From: Methylorubrum zatmanii
Lineage (GTDB): Bacteria; Pseudomonadota; Alphaproteobacteria; Rhizobiales; Beijerinckiaceae
NCBI RefSeq assembly: GCF_014845115.1
Contig: NZ_NKUI01000061.1
Location: 1 to 50,272 of the forward strand
DNA length: 50,272 bases
Direction of reading: 5' to 3'
In this document: positions 1 through 8,401 of the stretch, piece by piece
Position numbering within the stretch: the first letter of the stretch is position 1
Layout: each line of letters opens with the position of its first letter
The notes under the pieces: model-generated
What the model was told of the DNA's origin: nothing
The model's input: the letters and a program-made list of their open reading frames with translations, nothing else
Database searches by the model: none
Position numbers and translations under genes: made by a program

Positions 1-1
1 G

Positions 2-226
2 GTCCCGGCCTCGGTGCGCACCGCCGGCTTCTCCCTCGCCTATTCCCTCGCCACCGCCTTCTTCGGCGGCTTCACGCCCCTGATCTCGACATGGCTGATC
101 GAGCGGACCGGGGATCAGGCCGCCCCCGGCCTGTGGATGGCCTTCGGCGGCGCCTGCGGCCTCGCCGCCACATTGCTGATCTACCGCCGCGCCTCCTGGG
201 AGGTCCGGCCGGCGGTCGCGCCCTAA
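2..226 (+). CDS. MFS transporter, C-terminal fragment (cut by window edge)
   Basis: The open frame runs in from the left edge and stops at TAA 224-226, so only the last 74 codons are visible. They hold a Pro-Ala-Ser-Val-Arg-Thr segment followed by two hydrophobic helices, the second ending in a Tyr-Arg-Arg cytoplasmic tail. This is the usual end of metabolite:proton symporters of the major facilitator superfamily, where helices 11 and 12 follow a conserved loop. Substrate cannot be judged from this fragment. A GTG at 14 is internal, not a start. The next gene starts 102 bases later on the same strand. Confidence 0.75.
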   Translation, partial: VPASVRTAGFSLAYSLATAFFGGFTPLISTWLIERTGDQAAPGLWMAFGGACGLAATLLIYRRASWEVRPAVAP

Positions 227-328
227 GTCCGGCTTGAACAGGCGCCTTCAGACGGCGATGCTCGCCGGCACAACATCGGCGGCCGAGCCCCTATCTCGCG
301 CCGGAAACGGGACGGAAAGCGCAAGACG

Positions 329-1309
329 ATGAAAGCCCTGGTGTGCAGCCGGCTCGGCGGGCCGGAGGATCTCGCGGTGGAGACCCTGCCCGATCCCGTG
401 GCGGGGCCCGGCGAGGCGCTGGTGCGGGTGCGGGTCGCGGCGCTGAACTTCTTCGACACGCTCATCATCGCCGGCCGCTATCAGGTGAAGCCGGAGCTGC
501 CGTTCTCGCCCGGCGGCGAAGCCTGCGGCGTGATCGAGGCGCTGGGGCCGGGAGCGGAGGGCTTCTCCGTCGGCGACCGGGTGATGGTCCATGTCAGCCA
601 CGGCACCGCCCGCGAGCGGATCGCGGTGCCGGTCCGGCGCCTCGCCCCGGTGCCGGATTCCGTCTCCGACGAGACCGCCGCCGGACTGTCGATCACTTAC
701 GGCACCACGCTCCACGCCCTGCGGGACCGCGCCCGGATCAAACCCGGCGAAACCCTGGTGGTGCTCGGCGCCTCCGGCGGCGTCGGGCTCGCGGCGGTGG
801 AACTCGGCAAGCTGCTGGGCGCGCGGGTCATCGCCTGCGCCTCCTCCCCCGCGAAGCTGGAGACCGCCCGCGCCCACGGCGCCGACGACCTCGTCGACTA
901 TCAGGCGAACAACCTGCGCGAGGAGCTGCGCCGGCTCACCGGCGAAACCGGCGTGGATGTCGTCTACGACGCGGTCGGCGGGGATCTCGCCGAGCCCACC
1001 ATGCGCTCGCTCGGCTGGAAGGGCCGCTATCTCGTGATCGGCTTCGCCGCCGGCGAGATCCCGAAATTTCCCCTCAACGTCATCATGCTCAAGGGCATCG
1101 ACATCCAGGGCGTCCATTGGGGCGCCTTCGTCGAGCGCGAGCCGGAGGCGCATGGCGCGAACCAAGCCCAGCTCCTCGCCTGGGCGGCGGAGGGCCGGCT
1201 GACCGTGAAGGTGCACGGGGTCTATTCCCTCGACGCCTACGAGGAGGCGCTGGGCATCCTCAAGCGGCGCGAGGCGGTAGGGAAGGTGCTGCTGCAGGTC
1301 GGCGCTTAA
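329..1309 (+). CDS. NADPH:quinone oxidoreductase, zinc-independent MDR family
   Basis: The 326-residue protein has the two-domain layout of quinone oxidoreductases: a GroES-like N-terminal domain with a PGGEACGVIEALG segment, then a Rossmann fold with GASGGVGLAAVELGK near residue 150. The cysteine and histidine ligands of zinc alcohol dehydrogenases are not evident, so it belongs to the zinc-independent QOR/zeta-crystallin group. Members reduce quinones or alpha,beta-unsaturated carbonyls with NADPH in the cytosol. The ATG at 329 fits the family's usual start. The true substrate is unknown. It is convergent with ruvC, with 19 bases between the stops. Confidence 0.85.
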   Translation: MKALVCSRLGGPEDLAVETLPDPVAGPGEALVRVRVAALNFFDTLIIAGRYQVKPELPFSPGGEACGVIEALGPGAEGFSVGDRVMVHVSHGTARERIAVPVRRLAPVPDSVSDETAAGLSITYGTTLHALRDRARIKPGETLVVLGASGGVGLAAVELGKLLGARVIACASSPAKLETARAHGADDLVDYQANNLREELRRLTGETGVDVVYDAVGGDLAEPTMRSLGWKGRYLVIGFAAGEIPKFPLNVIMLKGIDIQGVHWGAFVEREPEAHGANQAQLLAWAAEGRLTVKVHGVYSLDAYEEALGILKRREAVGKVLLQVGA

Positions 1310-1328
1310 GCTCGGCGCCGCGCGGGGA

Positions 1329-1895
1329 TCAGCCCTGACGGGCCAAGGCCGCGGCGATCCGGGCGGCTCCGAGACCGGTGCCGGCGCCCACGGCGTGGCG
1401 CCGGTCCAGGGCGATGGCCCCGCGATGGCTGGCATGGGTGATGGCGATGGCGAGCGCATCCGCCGCGTCGGCGAGCTTGAACTCCGCCTTCGGCAGGAGG
1501 AACCGCACCATCGCCTGGATCTGGACCTTCTCCGCGTGACCGGAGCCGGCCACCGTCTTCTTCACGAGGTTGGCGGCGTATTCCGCGACGGGCAGCCCGG
1601 CCAGGGCCGGCACCAGCAGGGCCACGGCGCGGGCATGGCCGAGCTTGAGCGTGGCCTGGGCGTCCTTGTTGACGAAGGTCTCCTCGACCGAAACTTCATC
1701 GGGCGCATAGGTGCCGACGATGCGGGTGAGGCCCTCGTGCAGTTCCCGCAGGCGCAAGGCCAGGGGCAGGTCGCCGTCGGAGGTGACGACGCCGCAGGCG
1801 AGATAGGACAGCTTGGTGCCCCGCGCCGTGATCAGCCCCCAACCGGTGCGGCGCAGGCCGGGATCGATGCCGAGGATGCGGACGTCGCTCGTCAT
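1329..1895 (-). CDS. ruvC: Holliday junction endodeoxyribonuclease RuvC
   Basis: RuvC resolves four-way DNA junctions by paired nicks with the RuvAB branch-migration motor. The 188-residue protein starts with the ILGIDPG motif carrying catalytic Asp11. Glu71 lies in [11 protein letters not shown], and Asp143 and Asp146 in [11 protein letters not shown]; these are the four acidic residues of the RNase H-like site. Length is a little above the E. coli protein (173), with an Ala-rich tail. Start ATG at 1895 is followed directly by the conserved first strand. ruvA lies 940 bases away on the other strand with yceI between; ruvB is not in the window. Confidence 0.96.
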   Translation of the reverse strand: MTSDVRILGIDPGLRRTGWGLITARGTKLSYLACGVVTSDGDLPLALRLRELHEGLTRIVGTYAPDEVSVEETFVNKDAQATLKLGHARAVALLVPALAGLPVAEYAANLVKKTVAGSGHAEKVQIQAMVRFLLPKAEFKLADAADALAIAITHASHRGAIALDRRHAVGAGTGLGAARIAAALARQG

Positions 1896-2046
1896 GGCCC
1901 TGAGCCTTCCTCACGCGCGCCCGCCACGTCGGACGCCGCTTCGCTGAGCGAGCAGGCTCGAAACGAGACCTGCCCGCCGGGTCCGGCTTCATACGGCACA
2001 TATCGTGAACGGAGCGTTGCGGCAAACCCACACCCGCTCCGCACTC

Positions 2047-2682
2047 TCATTGCAGCTTGAATTCACCCTCGAGCCGGAGGGCGACCTCATCCCCCAGGAG
2101 CGGCAGGAACGCGTTCACGCCGAACTCCGAGCGCTTGATCACGACCCAGCCGTCGAAGCCCACGGAATAGGCCTTGTCGACCGGGTTGACGCCCGCTTGG
2201 TTGAAGGTGGCATCGAACGAGACCGGCTTCGACACGCCGCGCAGGGTCAGGGTGCCGTTGACGCGGGCGGTGGTCGGGCCGGTGGGATCGACCGAGGTGC
2301 TGACGAAGGTCGCCTGCGGGAATTTCTCGACGTCGAGGAAGTCGGGCTGCTTGAGATGGGCGTTGAGCGTGTCGTTGAGCCCGTTGACGCTGCCGGTCCC
2401 GATGGTCACGGACAGGGTGCTCTTGCCCGGCTCCTTGGGGTCGAGCACCAGCTCGCCCGAGACATCGGTGAACTGGCCGTAATAGGTCGAGAAGCCGAGA
2501 TGGCTGATCGACCACGTGATCTTGCCGTGGGCCGGATCGAGCCGGTAGCGCCCGGCCTTGACCTGACCGGGATCCTTGGTGAAGGCCGGGGCGGCCTCCT
2601 GGGCGCGGGCGCCGCCCGGCCCGGTGAGGATCAGCCCCGCCGAGAGGAAGGTCGCGAGGAGGGTGGCGAGCGTGCGCTTCAT
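2047..2682 (-). CDS. YceI-family periplasmic lipid-binding-like protein
   Basis: The 211-residue protein begins with a signal peptide: MKRT, a hydrophobic stretch, then cleavage near GGARA-QE. The YceI lipocalin-like beta-barrel follows, with family patterns such as HGKITWSISHLGFSTYYGQF, the SVNGLNDTLNAHLKQPDFLDV region and SEFGVNAF near the end. Family members bind isoprenoid lipids in the periplasm; several are induced by stress or high pH. The frame stays open far upstream of the ATG at 2682, but the signal peptide fixes this start. It sits alone between ruvC and ruvA. A specific function cannot be assigned. Confidence 0.88.
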   Translation of the reverse strand: MKRTLATLLATFLSAGLILTGPGGARAQEAAPAFTKDPGQVKAGRYRLDPAHGKITWSISHLGFSTYYGQFTDVSGELVLDPKEPGKSTLSVTIGTGSVNGLNDTLNAHLKQPDFLDVEKFPQATFVSTSVDPTGPTTARVNGTLTLRGVSKPVSFDATFNQAGVNPVDKAYSVGFDGWVVIKRSEFGVNAFLPLLGDEVALRLEGEFKLQ

Positions 2683-2835
2683 GCGGTCACCTTGTCGGTT
2701 GGGCCACCACGACGGATATGGCGTAACGCCAAGCGCGGCAACGGACCGATGCGCCCGCGCGGCGCTTGAGCGCAATCGAACTCCGCTCTCCCCGGAGGGA
2801 TCGGTCGGCGTTCGCATGAGGATCGGCACGCTCAG

Positions 2836-3462
2836 ATGATCGGCAAGCTCAAGGGCCTGGTGGATTCCTACGGCGAGGATTTCGTGATCCTCGACGTCAA
2901 CGGCGTCGGCTACGTCGTGCATTGCTCCGCCCGCACCCTGCAGCGCCTGCCGAAGCCGGGCGAGGCCACGGACCTCGCCATCGAGACGCATGTGCGCGAG
3001 GACATGATCCGCCTCTACGGCTTCCGCTCGGATGCCGAGCGGGAATGGTTCCGCCTGCTCCAGACGGTGCAGGGCGTCGGCACACGGGTGGCGCTCGGGG
3101 TGCTCTCGGTGCTGGAACCAGAGGCCCTCGCCACCGCCATCGCCACCGGCGACAAGGGCGCCATCGCCCGCGCCCCCGGCGTCGGCCCGCGGCTCGCCGC
3201 CCGCCTCGTGGCGGAGTTGAAGGACAAGGCCCCCGCCTTCGCTCCCATCGATCCGGCCCTGGTGGCGCTCACCGGCGCGGTCGAGGACAGGACCGCGCCC
3301 CAGCCGGTCGCGGACGCGATCTCGGCCCTGGTCAATCTGGGTTATCCCCAGGTCCAGGCCTCCGCCGCCATCGCCGCCGCCCTGAAGGGGGCGGGTGAGA
3401 GCGCCGGGACGCTGGAGGCGAAGACGTTGATCCGGCTCGGGCTGCGGGAGCTCGCCCGGTAG
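2836..3462 (+). CDS. ruvA: Holliday junction branch migration protein RuvA
   Basis: RuvA binds the four-way junction as a tetramer and loads the RuvB helicase. The 208-residue protein starts [21 protein letters not shown], the OB-fold domain I. Domain II carries two helix-hairpin-helix motifs, [12 protein letters not shown] near residue 78 and [13 protein letters not shown] near 114. After an Ala/Pro-rich linker, domain III (residues 155-208), which contacts RuvB, ends with LIRLGLREL. Length matches the family. It is convergent with the DUF3572 gene with 8 bases between the stops. Confidence 0.96.
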   Translation: MIGKLKGLVDSYGEDFVILDVNGVGYVVHCSARTLQRLPKPGEATDLAIETHVREDMIRLYGFRSDAEREWFRLLQTVQGVGTRVALGVLSVLEPEALATAIATGDKGAIARAPGVGPRLAARLVAELKDKAPAFAPIDPALVALTGAVEDRTAPQPVADAISALVNLGYPQVQASAAIAAALKGAGESAGTLEAKTLIRLGLRELAR

Positions 3463-3470
3463 AAGGGGCC

Positions 3471-3767
3471 TCAGCCGCCCTCGTCGAAGGGCGGCGGCTG
3501 CAGCCTCTGCCAAGCCGAGGCGATCCGCTCCGGCTTTACCCCGAGCGCCTCGGCGCAGGCGAGCAGAGACGGCTCGTCGCCCATCACATGGTCGAGCACG
3601 GCCCCGAGGAAGCTGGGATCGTGCATGCTCTCGCGCAGGGTTCCGGGCGCCAGGCCGCTCGCGGCCACGAACCGGAACAGACGGTCCTCGTCGGCGGCGA
3701 GCCATCCGAGCACATCGACCGCGAGGCGCTCGCTCGCCGCATCGCTATGATCAAGTTTGCGTTTCAT
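3471..3767 (-). CDS. DUF3572 family small protein
   Basis: The 98-residue acidic, helical protein has the DUF3572 pattern common in Rhizobiales: an N-terminal [28 protein letters not shown] segment, then a second half with ALG and the end of a helical bundle. Function is unknown in the family. A TTG three bases upstream is also open, but ATG at 3767 is the better start. It is divergent from divK, with 77 bases between. In many alphaproteobacteria a DUF3572 gene precedes divK-pleD, which supports the call. Confidence 0.8.
   Translation of the reverse strand: MKRKLDHSDAASERLAVDVLGWLAADEDRLFRFVAASGLAPGTLRESMHDPSFLGAVLDHVMGDEPSLLACAEALGVKPERIASAWQRLQPPPFDEGG
3474..3495 (+). terminator. possible ruvA terminator hairpin
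   Basis: GCCGCCCT and AGGGCGGC flank a six-base loop, making a perfect 8-bp GC-rich stem that begins 11 bases after the ruvA stop. It lies inside the 3' end of the convergent DUF3572 gene and has no T-run, so it may be coincidental coding sequence or a bidirectional stop. Confidence 0.3.
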
Positions 3768-3844
3768 CAACGAGTAGCAATCTAAGAGAGGACGAAGGCA
3801 GGGCCACGGAGTGGAACGCCATCGCGACCGCGCCGGAGCAGGTC

Positions 3845-4225
3845 ATGAAGAAAACCGTTCTTATCGTTGAAGACAACGAGCTGAACATGAAGCTCTTCAA
3901 CGATCTGCTGGAGGCGCACGGCTACGCGACCCTCAAGACCGCCAACGGCATCGAGGCCATCGAGCTGGCCCGGGCTCACCATCCCAACCTGATCCTGATG
4001 GACATCCAGTTGCCCGAGGTGTCGGGGCTGGAGGTGACGAAATGGCTTAAGGACGACGACGACCTGCGCGATATTCCAGTGATCGCCATCACCGCCTTCG
4101 CCATGAAGGGCGACGAGGAACGCATTCGTGAAGGCGGGTGCGAGGCCTATCTCTCCAAGCCGATCTCCGTTGCGAAGTTTTTGGCAACAGTCCGCAAGTA
4201 CATTGGAGACGAAGGCGCTTCCTGA
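3845..4225 (+). CDS. divK: cell-cycle response regulator DivK
   Basis: The 126-residue stand-alone receiver domain has the acidic pocket (Glu9-Asp10), the phosphoacceptor Asp53 in [16 protein letters not shown], and Lys near residue 106 in LSKPI. Resemblance to Caulobacter DivK is very close, including the [21 protein letters not shown] segment. In Caulobacter, DivK is phosphorylated by PleC/DivJ, binds DivL and controls CtrA activity, setting cell polarity. Here it is followed after 53 bases by pleD, the same operon as in Caulobacter. The start follows a GGAGCAGGT ribosome-binding sequence. Confidence 0.95.
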   Translation: MKKTVLIVEDNELNMKLFNDLLEAHGYATLKTANGIEAIELARAHHPNLILMDIQLPEVSGLEVTKWLKDDDDLRDIPVIAITAFAMKGDEERIREGGCEAYLSKPISVAKFLATVRKYIGDEGAS

Positions 4226-4278
4226 GAGCCATCCGGCCCGGACGCCCTGCGGCCCTCCCGCCGCAGATCGGAGGAACG

Positions 4279-5652
4279 ATGTCGGCTCGCGTTCTGGTCG
4301 TGGATGACCTCCATCACAACGTCCGCCTGCTCGAAACAAAGCTCTCCCTCGAATATTTCGACGTCGCCGTGGCCATGAACGGGCCGGATGCCCTGGCGAT
4401 CTGCGAGCGGGGCGCCTGCGATCTCGTCCTCCTCGACGTGATGATGCCGGGCATGGACGGATTCGAGGTCTGCCAGCGGCTCAAATCCAACCCCGACACC
4501 GCCCATCTGCCGGTGGTGATCGTCACCGCCCTCGACCAGCCCGCCGACCGATTGCGGGGCCTCGATCCAGGGGCGGACGACTTCCTGACCAAGCCCATCG
4601 ACGACACCGCGCTGATGACGCGGGTCCGCAGCCTGCTGCGGCTCAAGGCGGTGACCGACGAACTGCGCTCGTGTGCCCTGGCGGCCCGCAAGATCGGCGG
4701 CCCCGATCCCCTGGCCCTCGCCGCCGCCGATACCGGGGAAGGCGCGCGCATCCTCCTCGTGGAGGACCGGCCGAGCGCCATCGATCGCATCGGTACGGCG
4801 CTGGCGCAGAAGCACACCGTCACGGTGGAGACCGATCCGCACCGGGCCCTGGTGCGGGCGCCGGAGGGAGAGTTCGACCTCGCCATCGTCAGCCTGGATC
4901 TCGATGGGCATGACGGCCTGCGCCTGTGCAGCCAGTTGCGCTCCCTCGAGCGAACCCGCAACATGGCGCTGATCATGATCGGCGAGACGCACGAGAAGGC
5001 GCGCATCACCCGCGGCCTCGATTTCGGCGTCAACGATTACCTGCTGCGCCCGATCGACCGCAACGAGCTGATCGCGCGGGTGCGCACCCAGGTGCGGCGG
5101 CGGCGCTTCTCGGAGACGCTGCGCCGGGCGCTCCAGACCTCGATGGAACTCGCCATCACCGACGACCTGACGGGGCTGCACAACCGGCGCTATCTCGACC
5201 GGAACATGGGGGCGATCTTCGGCGAGGCCGCCTTGCAGCAGAAGGGCCTTGCCTGCCTCCTGCTCGACATCGACCGCTTCAAATCGATCAATGACACCTA
5301 CGGCCATGAGGCGGGAGACGAGGTGCTGCGCGCCTTCGCCGAGCGCATCCGCCAATACGTGCGGCCGGTGGACATCCTCGCCCGCTACGGCGGGGAGGAG
5401 ATCGTGATGGTGGTACCGGGCGTGGAACTGCCGGACGCGCGCGCCATCGCCGAGCGCATCCGCGAGCGGATCGAAGCCTCCCCTTTCGCCGTCCGGGGCG
5501 GAACACTAGATATCGGCGTCACCGTTTCGGTCGGCGTCTCCGTCCGGCGCCCGACCGATTCCGGCCCCGCCGACATCCTCAAGCGGGCCGACGACGCCCT
5601 CTACCGCGCCAAGTCCTCCGGTCGGAATCGGGTCGAGGCGGCGGCGGCCTGA
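4279..5652 (+). CDS. pleD: diguanylate cyclase response regulator PleD
   Basis: The 457-residue protein has REC-REC-GGDEF architecture like Caulobacter PleD (454 residues). The first receiver carries Asp53 in LVLLDVMMPGMDGFEV. The second (about 150-275) lacks the acidic pocket and serves as a dimerisation adaptor. The cyclase domain has GLHNRRYLDR, DIDRFKSINDTYGHEAGDEVL and the signature RYGGEEI instead of GGEEF. The allosteric I-site RPVD lies just upstream. It makes cyclic di-GMP when phosphorylated and dimerised, driving polar development. ATG at 4279 follows GGAGGAA; the longer upstream frame overlaps divK and is rejected. Confidence 0.95.
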   Translation: MSARVLVVDDLHHNVRLLETKLSLEYFDVAVAMNGPDALAICERGACDLVLLDVMMPGMDGFEVCQRLKSNPDTAHLPVVIVTALDQPADRLRGLDPGADDFLTKPIDDTALMTRVRSLLRLKAVTDELRSCALAARKIGGPDPLALAAADTGEGARILLVEDRPSAIDRIGTALAQKHTVTVETDPHRALVRAPEGEFDLAIVSLDLDGHDGLRLCSQLRSLERTRNMALIMIGETHEKARITRGLDFGVNDYLLRPIDRNELIARVRTQVRRRRFSETLRRALQTSMELAITDDLTGLHNRRYLDRNMGAIFGEAALQQKGLACLLLDIDRFKSINDTYGHEAGDEVLRAFAERIRQYVRPVDILARYGGEEIVMVVPGVELPDARAIAERIRERIEASPFAVRGGTLDIGVTVSVGVSVRRPTDSGPADILKRADDALYRAKSSGRNRVEAAAA

Positions 5653-5664
5653 CCGACCGGCCGC

Positions 5665-6138
5665 TCAATCCGGCACCGGCATGCGGACAACCTCGGGATT
5701 GGGCGGGGAAACACCCAGAAGCCGGGCGATCTCGTCGCCCTCGCCTCCGCCGAGCAGATCCGCCAGCGTGGTGCGGTCGAGCACCGCCAGGAAGGCGGCC
5801 AGGGCCTCGCCCAACACGCGCCGCAGGCGGCACGGCGCGGTGATCGCACAGCCAATTCCGGCAAAACAGTCGACCAGCGCGAGATCGTCCTCGGTCTGAC
5901 GGACGACGGCTCCGACCACGATCTCCGCCGGTGCCTTGGCGAGGCGCAGGCCGCCGCCGCGACCGCGGATGGTCTGGACCAGCCCGAGCCGCCCGAGCTG
6001 ATGCACCACCTTGGTGAGATGACTCTCCGAAATCCCGTAGGCGGCCGCGATCTCGGCGATCGAACTCTGCCGGGGCTCGCGCAGCCCGACATAGATGAGC
6101 GTCCGCAGGGCATAGTCGGTGTAGCGGGTCAGGCGCAT
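5665..6138 (-). CDS. nsrR: Rrf2-family nitric oxide-sensing repressor, NsrR-like
   Basis: The 157-residue Rrf2 protein has an N-terminal winged helix (MRLTRYTDYALRTLIYV, then ISESHLTKVVHQL) and Cys91, Cys97 and Cys103 spaced CX5CX5C. That is the NsrR pattern for a nitrosylatable [4Fe-4S] or [2Fe-2S] cluster; IscR and RirA differ in spacing. It is divergent from hmp, and two NsrR-like operators lie in the gap, so it very likely represses hmp and probably itself until nitric oxide destroys the cluster. ATG at 6138 opens the conserved N-terminus. Confidence 0.9.
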   Translation of the reverse strand: MRLTRYTDYALRTLIYVGLREPRQSSIAEIAAAYGISESHLTKVVHQLGRLGLVQTIRGRGGGLRLAKAPAEIVVGAVVRQTEDDLALVDCFAGIGCAITAPCRLRRVLGEALAAFLAVLDRTTLADLLGGGEGDEIARLLGVSPPNPEVVRMPVPD

Positions 6139-6158
6139 GGCGGTTCCGGGCAGCTTAT

Positions 6159-6181
6159 AAGGTATATTTTAATTGCATCTT
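6159..6181. promoter_or_regulatory. NsrR operator candidate 1 (nsrR-hmp gap)
   Basis: A 23-base imperfect palindrome with half-sites AAGGTATATTT (6159-6169) and AATTGCATCTT (6171-6181) around one central base. By eye it matches the established enterobacterial NsrR consensus (AAGATGYATTT, N, AAATRCATCTT) at 9 of 11 and 10 of 11 positions. It lies 20 bases from the nsrR start and 51 from the hmp start. Confidence 0.75.
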
Positions 6182-6197
6182 TTCCAGGCCCTGCCTA

Positions 6198-6222
6198 AAA
6201 GGTTCATATCGAATGAACCTTT
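6198..6222. promoter_or_regulatory. NsrR operator candidate 2, perfect palindrome
   Basis: AAAGGTTCAT (6198-6207) and ATGAACCTTT (6213-6222) form a perfect inverted repeat around five bases. Read as an 11-1-11 site its halves match the NsrR consensus at about 8 of 11 positions. Its centre is 40 bp, close to four helical turns, from that of candidate 1, and it ends 10 bases before the hmp start. It could alternatively form an mRNA hairpin. Confidence 0.6.
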
Positions 6223-6232
6223 GGATCCGTCG

Positions 6233-7474
6233 ATGCCCACGCCCCTCTCCGCCCGTACCATCGCCGTCGTCAAAGCGACCATTCCGGCCCTCGAAACCCA
6301 TGGGCTCACCATCACCCGGCGCATGTACGAGCGCCTGTTCCAGAACACGGACATCCGCGACCTCTTCAACCAGTCGCATCACGGCGAGACCGGCTCACAG
6401 CCGAAGGCCCTCGCCCTGGCGGTGCTGGCCTATGCCCGCAACATCGACAATCTCGGCGTGCTCACCGGCGCCGTCGAGCGCATCGCGCAGAAGCATGTCG
6501 CGCTCAACATCCTGCCGGAGCATTATTCCTTCGTGGCCGATGCCCTGATCGGCGCGATTCAGGACGTGCTCGGCGAGGCGGCGACACCGGAGATCGTCGA
6601 GGCCTGGGGCGAGGCATACTGGTTCCTGGCCGAGTTGCTGATCGGCCGGGAGGCGACGATCTACCGTGATCTCGCCTCCAAGTCGGGCGGCTGGAACGGC
6701 TGGCGCGACTTCGTGGTGGAGAGCGTCACCCCGGAGAGCGAGATCATCCGCTCCTTCGTCCTCGTTCCGGCCGATGGCGGCCCGGTGCTGCGCCACGAGC
6801 CGGGTCAATATCTCGGCTTCCTGCTGGATCTGCCGGGGCGCGGCGTGCTGAAGCGGAACTACTCGATCTCTTGCGCGCCCAACGATCGCGCCTATCGCAT
6901 CACGGTCAAGCGGGAGGCCAAGACGGAGCATCCCGCCGGCCTCGTCTCGAACTGGCTGCACGATGCGGCCATCGCCGGAACCGTCCTGAAGGTCGCGGCC
7001 CCGGCGGGCGACTTCTTCCTCGACCGGTCGAGCAATGCGCCGGTGGTTCTGGTCAGCGGCGGCGTCGGCCTGACACCGATGGTGAGCATGCTGGAAAGCA
7101 TCACAGAGACCACGCCCGAGCGGCCGACCTGGTTCGTCCACAGCGCCCTGAACGGCCGGGTGCATGCCTTGCGCGAGCATGTCCGTAACCTCGCGGCGAA
7201 CCGGGACAATCTGCGGGTGCGGATCTTCTACACCGCGCCGGAGGCCCAGGACCGTGTCGGCGAGGCCTACGACATCCCGGGCCCGGTCACGGCGGAGTGG
7301 CTCGTGGCCAACACACCGTCGGAGCAGGCCACCTACTACCTGTGCGGCCCGAAGTCGTTCCTGGCCTCTCTCGCCAACGGCCTCGTCCGGGCCGGAATCC
7401 CGGCAGAGCGGGTGCGTTTCGAGTTCTTCGGCCCGGCCGACGCGCTTCTCGAAGAGCCGAAACAGGCCGCCTGA
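6233..7474 (+). CDS. hmp: flavohaemoglobin, nitric oxide dioxygenase
   Basis: Hmp turns nitric oxide and oxygen into nitrate using NAD(P)H. The 413-residue protein starts MPTPLSARTIAVVKATIP. Its globin domain carries the proximal haem ligand His88 (QKHVALNILPEHY, Tyr98 nearby). The FAD domain has the RNYSIS motif, and the NAD domain has LVSGGVGLTPMVSML and YLCGPKSFL. Length fits the family (about 400). A TTG at 6173 also opens the frame, but it sits inside operator 1, so ATG 6233 is used. It is divergent from nsrR, which probably controls it. Confidence 0.96.
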   Translation: MPTPLSARTIAVVKATIPALETHGLTITRRMYERLFQNTDIRDLFNQSHHGETGSQPKALALAVLAYARNIDNLGVLTGAVERIAQKHVALNILPEHYSFVADALIGAIQDVLGEAATPEIVEAWGEAYWFLAELLIGREATIYRDLASKSGGWNGWRDFVVESVTPESEIIRSFVLVPADGGPVLRHEPGQYLGFLLDLPGRGVLKRNYSISCAPNDRAYRITVKREAKTEHPAGLVSNWLHDAAIAGTVLKVAAPAGDFFLDRSSNAPVVLVSGGVGLTPMVSMLESITETTPERPTWFVHSALNGRVHALREHVRNLAANRDNLRVRIFYTAPEAQDRVGEAYDIPGPVTAEWLVANTPSEQATYYLCGPKSFLASLANGLVRAGIPAERVRFEFFGPADALLEEPKQAA

Positions 7475-7524
7475 CCCGCAGCAGGGGATGAAGCCTCACC
7501 CGGACAGCGAGCCCGGAGGAGGGT

Positions 7525-7689
7525 CTATCCCGCCCCCGGATCGGTCTCGTCGCCCTGCGCCGGGACGCCCGGCTTGCCATCGGTCTTCTCGCTCGGATCC
7601 TTGACCGCATCGGGGGCGCTGTTGGCGGGTTTCGTCCCGCCCTCGCGCTCCCGAGGCTTCCGGCGATCGTCCTCCGCCTGCCTGTCCAT
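7525..7689 (-). CDS. small hydrophilic disordered protein (54 aa)
   Basis: The 54-codon frame begins MDRQAEDDRRKP and is made almost wholly of Asp, Glu, Lys, Arg, Pro and Gly, with no Cys or aromatic residue. A strong GGAGGGG ribosome-binding sequence lies seven bases before the ATG at 7689, which is the main support that it is real. It is the last of three similar small minus-strand genes (8401, 8049, 7689). No domain recognised. Confidence 0.55.
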   Translation of the reverse strand: MDRQAEDDRRKPREREGGTKPANSAPDAVKDPSEKTDGKPGVPAQGDETDPGAG

Positions 7690-7710
7690 GGCACCCCTCC
7701 TCGGAACCCG

Positions 7711-8049
7711 TCAGGAATGTTTCGCCGAATTTTTGGCTCGGGCCGGCTCACCGGCCACGGGCCGACCCTCCTGCGGGCCGGACGACGCCATGCGGTCGGA
7801 ATGGCCGCCGGATGAGCCACCGAGGGCGGGCGGCGTCTGCCCCGCCTGCCCCTTCTGACCGCCCGCGCCCCATTCACCGCGCCGCTCGGCATCCGAGCGC
7901 CCGCCCGACCCCTGGGACGTGATCGCCGCCTGCTCGGCGGTCTGGTGGCCTCCGCCCGCCGGATGGGGACCGCGCGAGCCGACGGCCTCGTCGGGCTTGC
8001 GCGTGCCGGTATTGCTCAGATCCTCGTCGGGCCGGTTCTCATTTCCCAT
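7711..8049 (-). CDS. Gly-rich hydrophilic hypothetical protein (112 aa)
   Basis: The protein begins MGNENRPDEDLSNTG and is rich in Gly, Ser, Ala and charged residues, with one Trp and no Cys; it looks intrinsically disordered. The frame is open further upstream, but ATG 8049 follows an AGGAGGAGG sequence and overlaps the end of the upstream gene by 11 bases, so translation is probably coupled. The composition resembles small stress-induced Gly-rich proteins, but no family can be named. Confidence 0.6.
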   Translation of the reverse strand: MGNENRPDEDLSNTGTRKPDEAVGSRGPHPAGGGHQTAEQAAITSQGSGGRSDAERRGEWGAGGQKGQAGQTPPALGGSSGGHSDRMASSGPQEGRPVAGEPARAKNSAKHS

Positions 8050-8401
8050 GGCGCGGCGCCTCCTCCTGCCCGACGGCGGCGGTGGCGCGCTCGATCGCCT
8101 CCTGCGCCGTGTCGTCGGGAGTGGCCGGCGAGGGGGATGGCGAAGAGGACGGGTCGGAGATCCGGCGCAGGTTCTCCTCGGGCGTCTCGGCCTCGGTCTG
8201 ATCGACGGCGTCCTGGCGCGGCAGGCCGGAGGCGATGCGCGCCGCTTCGGCCCGGCCATCCGGATCGCTCTTCAGATCCGCCTGGGTCCGGGAGGGAATG
8301 CCGACATCGAGGGGAGACGCGGTGCCGAAATCCTGGCCGTTGCGGTCCGCGTCGGCGCTGAACTCCTTCAGCGACGGCCGGGAGCGGGTGTTGTCCGTCA
8401 T
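8039..8401 (-). CDS. hydrophilic hypothetical protein (120 aa)
   Basis: The protein begins MTDNTRSRPSLKEFSADAD and has few hydrophobic residues, with a Ser-Pro repeat (PSSSPSPSPATP) near residue 90. It is likely disordered and cytoplasmic. ATG at 8401 follows AGGAGG with six-base spacing, better than the upstream in-frame start near 8428. It heads a three-gene minus-strand set. No conserved domain recognised. Confidence 0.6.
   Translation of the reverse strand: MTDNTRSRPSLKEFSADADRNGQDFGTASPLDVGIPSRTQADLKSDPDGRAEAARIASGLPRQDAVDQTEAETPEENLRRISDPSSSPSPSPATPDDTAQEAIERATAAVGQEEAPRHGK

Noticed and set aside
6173..6232. longer hmp start at TTG 6173
   Set aside because: It lies within the NsrR operator and has no globin similarity upstream of MPTPLSARTI.
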